Positions 1 to 4,881 of a stretch of 9,432 bases of DNA are shown one piece after another. The notes under the pieces are model-generated. The model was not told the origin of the DNA. It saw nothing but the letters and a program-made list of their open reading frames with translations, and made no database searches. How positions within the stretch are numbered: position 1 is the stretch's first letter; each line of letters begins with the position of its first letter. This DNA is from Chloroflexota bacterium (GTDB taxonomy: Bacteria; Chloroflexota; Anaerolineae; Anaerolineales; Villigracilaceae). Made by a program: the position numbers and the translations under genes. Where the stretch lies: positions 1 to 9,432 of the forward strand of contig VGOX01000060.1 of assembly GCA_016875755.1 (NCBI GenBank), written 5' to 3'.

Positions 1-162
1 TCCACCTGGCTTCTTTTTCCAAATACGGCTTAGTTCAACTAGGACAGATGCGGCGGCACCTTCTCCATTTCTTTTCACTTTCTCCATTCCCGCCGCATCA
101 ATCCTTAATTCGTTAGCAAGATGAAGATCATAAATGCAAGTATCGTCTTTTTCATCGTTCAC
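1..162 (-). CDS. Partial unidentified protein, 5' end only, runs off left edge
   Basis: A minus-strand frame is open from a GTG at 162 to the window edge (54 codons, no stop). Its translation is hydrophilic then amphipathic, including EKVKRNGEGAAASVLVELSR and a basic IWKKKPGG near the edge, and it reads like real coding sequence. I do not recognise the family. The start is uncertain. The GTG at 162 has no properly spaced Shine-Dalgarno because GGAG overlaps it, and an in-frame ATG lies at 87. The same GGAG (165-162) is ideally spaced for an out-of-frame ATG at 155, which opens a 16-residue hydrophobic ORF listed separately. The region is more AT-rich than the metabolic genes to its right. It could be a small regulatory or toxin/antitoxin-type protein, or a decayed gene; the sequence does not decide. 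Confidence 0.4.
   Translation of the reverse strand, partial: MNDEKDDTCIYDLHLANELRIDAAGMEKVKRNGEGAAASVLVELSRIWKKKPGG
105..155 (-). CDS. Possible 16-residue hydrophobic peptide ORF
   Basis: ATG at 155 is preceded by GGAG at 165-162 with 6 nt spacing, the best ribosome binding site in this region. The peptide MKKTILAFMIFILLTN has two Lys after the start and then a hydrophobic run, like a signal-peptide beginning, before a TAA at 107-105. It overlaps the longer open frame (1-162) in another register. It may be a small leader or membrane peptide, the true N-terminus of a gene broken by a frameshift, or chance. The evidence is only the SD spacing and the composition. Confidence 0.25.
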   Translation of the reverse strand: MKKTILAFMIFILLTN

Positions 163-222
163 TCCAAGTATTTGTTTCGCTATTCATCGAAAAAGCGCCA
201 ATAAAAAATCATGTACACAAAT

Positions 223-266
223 AGATGAATGTCACAAAAAACTCATAAACTCCCTAAAATTCATCT
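223..266. repeat. Interrupted inverted repeat in divergent intergenic region
   Basis: AGATGAAT (223-230) and ATTCATCT (259-266) are perfect 8-bp inverted copies, and their A/T-rich flanks (ACAAAT and TGTTTTGT) continue the symmetry imperfectly. The arms sit 28 bp apart in the region between the left-edge minus-strand gene and tatD, upstream of the tatD -10 box. This could be a split operator for a dimeric regulator, or simple AT-rich coincidence. Confidence 0.3.
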
Positions 267-292
267 GTTTTGTATTTTACGCCAAAGACGGC

Positions 293-301
293 TGATATAA
301 T
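293..301 (+). promoter_or_regulatory. Extended -10 promoter of tatD
   Basis: TGATATAAT is a perfect extended -10 (TGN-TATAAT) ending 9 nt before the tatD ATG at 311. A start site about 7 nt downstream would leave only a 2-3 nt untranslated leader, so the mRNA is probably leaderless or nearly so; this agrees with the lack of a Shine-Dalgarno before the ATG. No clear -35 is seen, as is usual for extended -10 promoters. Confidence 0.65.
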
Positions 302-310
302 CGCAACGCT

Positions 311-1132
311 ATGCAACTGACAGATACTCATTGTCACCTTGATTACAATAAATTCGACCCAGACCGCGCAGAAGTCATCCAGCGCGCGAATGAATCAGGG
401 TTGATTCGGCTGCTCGTACCAGGACTCCACCACAAGTCCAGTAAAGAGGCGGTGCAGTTGGCAGAACAAAATCCGAGTGTGTATGCGGCGGTTGGGTTCC
501 ATCCCACCGATCTGGATGAATTTTCCGAAAGCGCCTTTCAACAGGTGAAACAATTGGCAACACATCCCAAAGTGGTTGCCATCGGCGAGATCGGCATTGA
601 CTATTATTGGGTAAAGGAACCTGAAAAACGCGCCTTTCAGCGCGAGGCATTGAAAGAACAATTGCACTTCGCCAAAAAAGTGAACAAACCCGTCGTCATC
701 CACATGCGCGAGGAAGACGATGCATGGTTTGGGCAGGCTTCAGTGGACTTGCTCGACATTTTGACCGAGTGGCAAAGCGGGTTGAGCGGCAATCTGGCGG
801 AACAGCCTGGTGTCCTTCATTCCTTCAATGGTACGCTCGAAACTGCCCAAAAGGGGCTGGCGCTGAATTTTTACATCGGCATTACGGGTCCTGTCACCTA
901 TAAAAATGCCGAACAAAAACGCGAAATTATCAGACAATTACCGCTTGAGAAGATTCTCATCGAAACCGACTCGCCGTTCCTTGCCCCTGTACCCCGGCGG
1001 GGAAATCGCAACGAACCTGCCTTTGTGCGCCATATTGCTGATAAAATAGCAGAAATACATTCCAAAAGCCCTGCTGAGATCGCCGTCATTACCACCGCCA
1101 ACGCGGAACGGCTCTTCGCATGGGGAGACTGA
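311..1132 (+). CDS. tatD: TatD family metal-dependent hydrolase / DNase
   Basis: The 273-residue protein has the length and motif order of the TatD family (amidohydrolase-fold, two-metal 3'-5' deoxyribonuclease). Visible motifs are the metal-binding DTHCHLD at 5-11, VGFHP at 61-65, IGEIGID at 91-97 (metal-bridging Glu93), HMRE with His131, HSFNG with His170, and ETDSPFLAP at 218-226 with the catalytic-site Asp220. All expected ligands are present, so it should be active. Family members act on DNA in the cytoplasm and are linked to DNA repair, quality control or fragmentation, but substrates vary. The ATG lies 9 nt after an extended -10 and has no Shine-Dalgarno, suggesting leaderless translation. 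The prenyl synthase gene starts 1 nt after the stop, so the two are co-transcribed. tatD is often found near metG in bacteria, and here the two lie within 2 kb. Confidence 0.93.
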   Translation: MQLTDTHCHLDYNKFDPDRAEVIQRANESGLIRLLVPGLHHKSSKEAVQLAEQNPSVYAAVGFHPTDLDEFSESAFQQVKQLATHPKVVAIGEIGIDYYWVKEPEKRAFQREALKEQLHFAKKVNKPVVIHMREEDDAWFGQASVDLLDILTEWQSGLSGNLAEQPGVLHSFNGTLETAQKGLALNFYIGITGPVTYKNAEQKREIIRQLPLEKILIETDSPFLAPVPRRGNRNEPAFVRHIADKIAEIHSKSPAEIAVITTANAERLFAWGD

Positions 1133-1133
1133 T

Positions 1134-2099
1134 TTGAACGCGGTAACTTTTCTCTCACCTGTAACAGAAGAAATCAAACTCGTTGAAGAACGAATGCGGG
1201 CACAGGCAGATGATTCTCATCCCGACCTGCGCGCCGCGCTGGAACATTTGCTCGCGGCTGGAGGCAAGCGCGTCCGCCCCACCCTCAGCCTGCTCGTCGG
1301 AAACATGCTGGATGCCCCGCTGGAGAAGCTCGTCACCCTCGGCGCCGCAGTTGAGTTGCTGCACACCGCCACCCTCGTCCACGACGACCTGATCGACGGC
1401 GCACTGCTGCGCAGGGGCATGTCCACGCTCAATGCGCGCTGGTCACCGCCAGCCACCGTGTTGACGGGCGACTTCCTCTTTGCGCGCGCCGCCAAACTCG
1501 CCGCCGAAACCGATCACCTGCCGCTGATGAAATTATTTTCCGAAACGCTGGCGATCATCGTCAACGGCGAATTGACGCAAATGTTCACCTCGCGCGGACT
1601 CATCAACCGTGAGAATTACTACAAACGTATCTACGCCAAAACCGCCTCCCTCTTTGAAATGACCTCCCGCGCCGCAGCAATGGTCAGCCCGGCAAATGAA
1701 GCGACGCTTGAAGCGATGCGCGTATTTGGATACGAGATCGGCATGGCATTCCAGATTGTGGATGACATTCTCGACTTCACAGGCGACCAGAACGCGGTCG
1801 GCAAACCGCTCGGTTCAGACCTATTGAACGGCTTGGTCACACTCCCCGCCATTTACTACGCTGAAGCCAATCCAAACGACGCGGATGTGCAGTCCCTGCC
1901 CAATGGCGGCTGGACGAACAACGAGCACATGACCCACCTTGTGGAGAACATCCGCGCCAGTGACGCATCCAAGCAAGCCATGCGCGAAGCGGAAAGACAC
2001 GTAGAACGCGCCCTTGCCGCCCTTGCCGCCATGCCCGCCTGTGCCGAACACGACGCGCTGGAAAATCTGGCTCGATACATTGTGGATCGTAAAGTGTAG
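1134..2099 (+). CDS. Long-chain polyprenyl diphosphate synthase
   Basis: This 321-residue trans-isoprenyl diphosphate synthase condenses isopentenyl diphosphate onto an allylic primer to make the prenyl chain of quinones (probably menaquinone). GGKRVRPTLSLL at 43-54 is the usual substrate-binding stretch; DDLID at 84-88 is the first Asp-rich motif; DDILD at 210-214 within FQIVDDILDFTG is the second; GKPLGSDL at 223-230 follows. The fifth residue before the first Asp motif is Ala79, small as in octaprenyl/solanesyl-type enzymes rather than the aromatic residue of short-chain FPP or GGPP synthases, so a long product is likely. The start is TTG at 1134, supported by GGGGAG (1122-1127) with 6 nt spacing inside the end of tatD. 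Translation is probably coupled to tatD. The exact chain length cannot be read from sequence. Confidence 0.92.
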   Translation: MNAVTFLSPVTEEIKLVEERMRAQADDSHPDLRAALEHLLAAGGKRVRPTLSLLVGNMLDAPLEKLVTLGAAVELLHTATLVHDDLIDGALLRRGMSTLNARWSPPATVLTGDFLFARAAKLAAETDHLPLMKLFSETLAIIVNGELTQMFTSRGLINRENYYKRIYAKTASLFEMTSRAAAMVSPANEATLEAMRVFGYEIGMAFQIVDDILDFTGDQNAVGKPLGSDLLNGLVTLPAIYYAEANPNDADVQSLPNGGWTNNEHMTHLVENIRASDASKQAMREAERHVERALAALAAMPACAEHDALENLARYIVDRKV

Positions 2100-2105
2100 T
2101 TAGTC

Positions 2106-2143
2106 GGTCATTTGGTCAAGTAGTTTTGTAGCCGCTTGGTCAA
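2106..2143 (+). repeat. Short direct repeats before the DUF177 gene
   Basis: TTGGTCAA occurs at 2112-2119 and again at 2136-2143, with a further GGTCA at 2106-2110. The 24-bp period is a little over two helical turns, which would suit a protein binding one DNA face. They lie in the 67-bp gap between the prenyl synthase and DUF177 genes. This is weak evidence and could be chance. Confidence 0.25.
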
Positions 2144-2166
2144 TTTTCATCCTTCATTCTTATAAC

Positions 2167-2673
2167 ATGCCTAGTCTCAAAAAACCCTTCCGCTTCAATG
2201 TCGGATTCATCATCCATGAGGAAATCGGGTACAACCACGATTTCCCGTTTGCATTCGATTCCATCACCCTAGGCGATGACCTTGAACTGCGTAATTTCGA
2301 GGGCATTGTCAATGTCGGCAAGACGCCGCAAGGCTTGATCGTACAGGCAGATTTTTCTGCGGAAACCAACCTCAATTGTGTGCGTTGTTTGGTGGATTTT
2401 GAGCACGAACTGGACTGGTCCTTCACGGAGATGTACGCCTTCGACAAACGTTTCGAAACCGAGTCGGGGCTGCTCCTCCCGGAAGACGCCCATCTGGACA
2501 TGGCGGAACTCCTGCGCGAATACGCCCTGTTGGAAGTACCCATCAGCCCATTGTGCAAACCCAATTGCAAAGGTCTCTGCCCCGAATGCGGCGAAAATCT
2601 GAACGAGAAGGATTGTGGACACAAGCCAGCCGAGCCCGATTCTCCTTTCGCCAAACTGAAGGATTTGTTGTAA
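2167..2673 (+). CDS. DUF177 / YceD-like metal-cysteine protein
   Basis: The 168-residue protein matches the DUF177 (YceD) layout: an N-terminal beta-rich region, CVRC at 71-74, and a C-terminal cysteine cluster with C130, C134, C138, C141 and C150 in KPNCKGLCPECGENLNEKDC, the family's typical CxGLCPxCG signature. The cysteines probably bind zinc. YceD in E. coli and relatives in plants affect 23S rRNA accumulation, so a role in 50S assembly is likely but not shown here. The ATG at 2167 has no Shine-Dalgarno; TATAAC abuts it. No upstream in-frame ATG, GTG or TTG is available before a TAG at 2101. In most bacteria this gene is followed by rpmF (ribosomal protein L32); here rpmF is absent and a Met-rich leader ORF starts 10 nt after the stop codon. 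Confidence 0.85.
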   Translation: MPSLKKPFRFNVGFIIHEEIGYNHDFPFAFDSITLGDDLELRNFEGIVNVGKTPQGLIVQADFSAETNLNCVRCLVDFEHELDWSFTEMYAFDKRFETESGLLLPEDAHLDMAELLREYALLEVPISPLCKPNCKGLCPECGENLNEKDCGHKPAEPDSPFAKLKDLL

Positions 2674-2676
2674 AAT
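2671..2676 (+). promoter_or_regulatory. Candidate -10 box for the metG leader transcript
   Basis: TAAAAT overlaps the DUF177 stop codon and ends 7 nt before the leader ATG at 2684. Transcription starting 7 nt past the box would begin at the ATG itself, giving a leaderless leader peptide. No Shine-Dalgarno is correctly spaced (AAGGA lies at 2659-2663, about 20 nt away) and no good -35 is visible. Transcription could instead simply continue from the DUF177 gene. Confidence 0.4.
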
Positions 2677-2683
2677 ACCGACC

Positions 2684-2791
2684 ATGAAATTCACTTCTGC
2701 TTTTCCAATGGTGCCAATGACCATGTTGATGTCCATGCACAGCATGCTGCAAATGGACATGCCCCTCTGCGCCAAGTGGAAAGCACGTTAG
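2684..2791 (+). CDS. Methionine-rich leader peptide of metG (35 aa)
   Basis: This short ORF runs from ATG 2684 to TAG 2789-2791. Met occupies residues 1, 9, 12, 14, 16, 18, 21, 24 and 26: nine of 35, and eight within an 18-codon stretch. The tail is LCAKWKAR. There is no similarity I recognise to any stable protein. An intrinsic terminator lies 21 nt after its stop and the methionyl-tRNA synthetase gene follows it. The Met codons also encode RNA strands that can pair alternatively with the terminator (listed separately). I infer that this is the sensing ORF of a ribosome-mediated attenuator: ribosomes stall on Met codons when charged Met-tRNA is scarce. It sits 10 nt after the DUF177 stop and may be translated by coupling, or as a leaderless message from TAAAAT at 2671. 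An alternative is a metal-binding Met-rich peptide, but the position in front of metG argues strongly for attenuation. Confidence 0.85.
   Translation: MKFTSAFPMVPMTMLMSMHSMLQMDMPLCAKWKAR
2729..2760 (+). promoter_or_regulatory. Attenuator 1:2 hairpin inside the leader ORF
   Basis: ATGTCCAT (2729-2736) is the exact reverse complement of ATGGACAT (2753-2760), giving an 8-bp stem with a 16-nt loop that can add a GCA/TGC helix (2737-2739 with 2748-2750). Strand 1 covers Met codons 16 and 18. A ribosome moving freely past this point lets 1:2 form, hides strand 2 and leaves the terminator free. A ribosome stalled on codons 14-18 blocks strand 1. Confidence 0.7.
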
Positions 2792-2822
2792 TTCGTCCTA
2801 CCTGAAAAAACGGGCTGTCCAT
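2753..2822 (+). promoter_or_regulatory. Attenuator 2:3 antiterminator pairing
   Basis: ATGGACATGCCC (2753-2764) pairs with GGGCTGTCCAT (2812-2822) through 11 base pairs, with only T2760 bulged. Strand 3 includes the whole left arm of the terminator, so 2:3 and 3:4 exclude each other; strand 2 is also the right arm of the 1:2 hairpin. A ribosome held at Met codons up to about codon 18 would leave strand 2 exposed and favour this antiterminator, allowing transcription into metG. Seen directly as complementarity; the switching is inferred. Confidence 0.7.
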
Positions 2823-2840
2823 TTCGCGGACAGCCTTTTT
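2813..2840 (+). terminator. Intrinsic terminator of the metG leader (3:4)
   Basis: GGCTGTCC (2813-2820), a 7-nt loop ATTTCGC, and GGACAGCC (2828-2835) form a perfect 8-bp GC-rich stem followed by TTTTTGTTT. An A-run at 2805-2810 lies just upstream. It stands between the leader stop (2791) and metG (2930). Standing alone it would end the DUF177 transcript; with the overlapping antiterminator it makes a conditional terminator. Confidence 0.85.
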
Positions 2841-2853
2841 GTTTGGAAGCCTT

Positions 2854-2906
2854 TGGCGACCGCTGACGGCAGACGATGGACCATCGTCCATGATCAATGG
2901 TCGCCA
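2854..2906. repeat. Nested palindromic element between leader terminator and metG
   Basis: Outer arms TGGCGACC (2854-2861) and GGTCGCCA (2899-2906) are perfect 8-bp inverted copies. Inside lies a second palindrome, GACGATGG-A-CCATCGTC (2872-2888), with an alternative ATGGAC/GTCCAT pairing (2876-2881 with 2886-2891). The element lies beyond the terminator and ends 11 nt before the metG Shine-Dalgarno, so it does not hide the start site. It may be a dispersed palindromic repeat or an mRNA-stabilising fold. Confidence 0.55.
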
Positions 2907-2917
2907 TAAACTAGAAC

Positions 2918-2924
2918 GAGGAAA
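2918..2924 (+). promoter_or_regulatory. metG ribosome binding site
   Basis: GAGGAAA ends 5 nt before ATG 2930. This fixes the metG start and shows that MetRS is translated from its own site rather than by coupling to the leader ORF. Confidence 0.7.
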
Positions 2925-2929
2925 ACGCT

Positions 2930-4723
2930 ATGTCTGAAACCATCTTAGTAGCTGTCGCCTGGCCTTACGCCAATGCCGAAATTCACGTGGGTAATATCAC
3001 GGGTTCACACCTGCCCGGAGATATTTTCGCCCGTTACAACCGACTCAAGGGCAACAAGGTGCTAATGATCACCGGCACTGACTCGCATGGCACACCCGTC
3101 ACCATGAGCGCGGATAAACTCGGCAAGCCCGTCGAGGAAGTGTATAAATCCTTCCATGAAGGCTTCATCGAGTTGTTCCAGCAGCTTGGCATCACCTACG
3201 ACCTGTACACCACCACCCACAGTGACAACCACTTCAAGGTTTCGCAGGCGATGTTTCTCGCCCTGCAGAAGAACGGATTTTTATTCCGCGAGTTCAGCAA
3301 GCAATGGTACTCCCCCAGCGCGGGCAAATTCCTGCCCGACCGTTACGTCGAAGGGACATGCTACATTTGTGGATTTGAATATGCACGTTCCGACCAATGC
3401 GACAAATGCGGCAACGTACTTGAGCCGGAGAAGCTCATCAATCCACGCGCCACTACGGGCGACGGCGCGCTTGAACTGCGCGATACCGAACATTCCTATC
3501 TCGACCTCTCTAAACTCGAACCCGAAGTGAAGAAGTTCCTGCAAGCGCGTTCTGGTCACATGCGCGATACGGTCTTGGGTGAATCGCTGCGCAAGATCGA
3601 AAGCGAAGGGCTCAAACCGCGCTCCATCACCCGCGATCTTGACTGGGGTATCCCCGTTCCGATCGATGAGCCGCAATGGAAGACCAAAGTGCTTTACGTG
3701 TGGTTCGAAGCCGTCATCGGCTATCTCTCCGCTCCCATCGAGTGGAGTCAACTCACAGGTGAGAAAGAGGCGTGGCGCGATTGGTGGATCAACCCGGAGG
3801 CGAAGCAATTCCACTTTATTGGCAAAGATAACATCTTTTTCCACACATCGCAGTGGCCCGCCGAATTGATGGGCGCGGGCAGCGCGTTCATGGAGTTTTT
3901 TGCAGGTGAAGAGAATGCGCCGCTCATCCTGCCGTTCGATGTGCCCGCCAATCAATTCATGAACCTTGAGGGAGAGAAGATCAGCGGCTCGCGCAACTGG
4001 GCGGTCTGGGGACGCGATGCCCTCACCCGCTACGACCCCGACGCTATCCGCTATTACCTGACGACGAACATGCCCGAGAGCAAAGACAGCGATTGGGACT
4101 GGGCGGATTTTGTGGCGCGCAACAACAACGAACTCGTGGCGACGTGGGGCAACCTCGCGAACCGCGTGCTGTCGTTTTGTTACAAACATTGGGAAGGTTT
4201 TGTGCCGAATGTGGATGTAACCACGCTTCGCCCCGCGGACTTGGAAATGCTCGCCACCATCGAAACTGGATTCAACTCTGTGGGTGCCGAACTCGATGCT
4301 GTGCGCCTGCGCTCCGCACTAAGCGAGACAATGAAACTCGCCACCGTTGTTAATCAATACCTTGATGTCAATGCACCGTGGAGCGCAGTAAAAACCGACA
4401 AAGATGGCGCTGCGAAAACCATCTATACTGCGCTAAAAGCAATTGACTCATTGAAGGTCATGTTCGCACCGTTCATCCCCTTCACCTCCGAACGCCTGCA
4501 TGGATTCTTCGCTTACGAGACTCCGCTCTTCGGCGAGCAATACACCGAAGACGTAACCGACGCCATCGGCACGCATAAGGTACTTAGATATAAAGGCGTT
4601 GAGGGAATGCAGTGGAAACCCAGCGATTTGAAGCCGGGTGAAAAATTGAATCAGCCAGGTCCGCTTTTCAAGAAGTTGGAAGCGGATGTAATCGAAGCAG
4701 AACGGGCAAGATTAGGAATTTAA
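2930..4723 (+). CDS. metG: Methionyl-tRNA synthetase
   Basis: This cytoplasmic class I synthetase charges tRNA-Met with methionine. The 597 residues hold the Rossmann catalytic core: WPYANAEIHVGN with HVGN (19-22) in the HIGH position, GTDSHGTPV at 49-57, and a connective zinc knuckle C144-x2-C147-x9-C157-x2-C160. Further on are YVWFEA at 256-261, FIGKDN at 296-301, and KISGS (350-354) in the KMSKS position, followed by RNWAVW. The KISGS variant lacks the second Lys but the first is kept; the SRNWAVW tail resembles a known bacterial MetRS subgroup. An anticodon-binding helical domain follows (about 400-540). It ends without the C-terminal EMAP-II/Trbp111 tRNA-binding domain of many bacterial MetRS. 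A Shine-Dalgarno GAGGAAA precedes ATG 2930. Expression is probably controlled by the Met-leader attenuator upstream. A strong terminator follows the stop. Confidence 0.96.
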   Translation: MSETILVAVAWPYANAEIHVGNITGSHLPGDIFARYNRLKGNKVLMITGTDSHGTPVTMSADKLGKPVEEVYKSFHEGFIELFQQLGITYDLYTTTHSDNHFKVSQAMFLALQKNGFLFREFSKQWYSPSAGKFLPDRYVEGTCYICGFEYARSDQCDKCGNVLEPEKLINPRATTGDGALELRDTEHSYLDLSKLEPEVKKFLQARSGHMRDTVLGESLRKIESEGLKPRSITRDLDWGIPVPIDEPQWKTKVLYVWFEAVIGYLSAPIEWSQLTGEKEAWRDWWINPEAKQFHFIGKDNIFFHTSQWPAELMGAGSAFMEFFAGEENAPLILPFDVPANQFMNLEGEKISGSRNWAVWGRDALTRYDPDAIRYYLTTNMPESKDSDWDWADFVARNNNELVATWGNLANRVLSFCYKHWEGFVPNVDVTTLRPADLEMLATIETGFNSVGAELDAVRLRSALSETMKLATVVNQYLDVNAPWSAVKTDKDGAAKTIYTALKAIDSLKVMFAPFIPFTSERLHGFFAYETPLFGEQYTEDVTDAIGTHKVLRYKGVEGMQWKPSDLKPGEKLNQPGPLFKKLEADVIEAERARLGI

Positions 4724-4724
4724 G

Positions 4725-4759
4725 AAAAAACTCGGATGCCACTTGCATCCGAGTTTTTT
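4725..4759 (+). terminator. Terminator after metG
   Basis: AAAAAACTCGGATGC (4725-4739), loop CACTT, and GCATCCGAGTTTTTT (4745-4759) form a perfect 15-bp inverted repeat with a GC core and a T-run. It starts 2 nt after the metG stop. The A-run on the left arm also gives a U-run on the other strand, but no convergent gene uses it. Confidence 0.92.
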
Positions 4760-4844
4760 CTTTGTAATAAAACGCCGCATATTCCGATCTGTCAACTTCG
4801 CATTTCCCCACCCACAGCAGCATGCAATCTGACCCGTTTTCGTG

Positions 4845-4855
4845 TATAACATAAT
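4845..4855 (+). promoter_or_regulatory. Weak candidate promoter for the AHSA1-PDZ-DinB gene
   Basis: TATAAC (4845-4850) and CATAAT (4850-4855) are two possible -10 boxes upstream of the ATG at 4882. No convincing -35 is present. GGAGAT (4871-4876), 5 nt before the ATG, is a good ribosome binding site. A promoter is expected here because a strong terminator lies just upstream. Confidence 0.35.
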
Positions 4856-4881
4856 AAACCCAACGCCACAGGAGATCACCC

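Noticed and set aside
2269..2775. Minus-strand frame covering the DUF177 gene and leader
   Set aside because: Shadow of DUF177, which has a conserved cysteine pattern; no ribosome binding site or motifs of its own.
2684..2791. Met-rich ORF as a copper-binding or other functional small protein
   Set aside because: Spacing between Met residues is possible for metal binding, but the terminator, the antiterminator overlap and the following metG gene fit attenuation much better; not fully excluded.
2684..2929. T-box or SAM riboswitch upstream of metG
   Set aside because: No T-box AGGGTGGNACCGCG-like sequence and no SAM-I/II conserved core could be found. The region is also short and mostly filled by the Met-rich ORF and terminator.
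3281..4189. 302-residue open frame on the minus strand inside metG
   Set aside because: It lies wholly within a well-supported MetRS gene, has no recognisable motifs, and reflects codon bias on the opposite strand.
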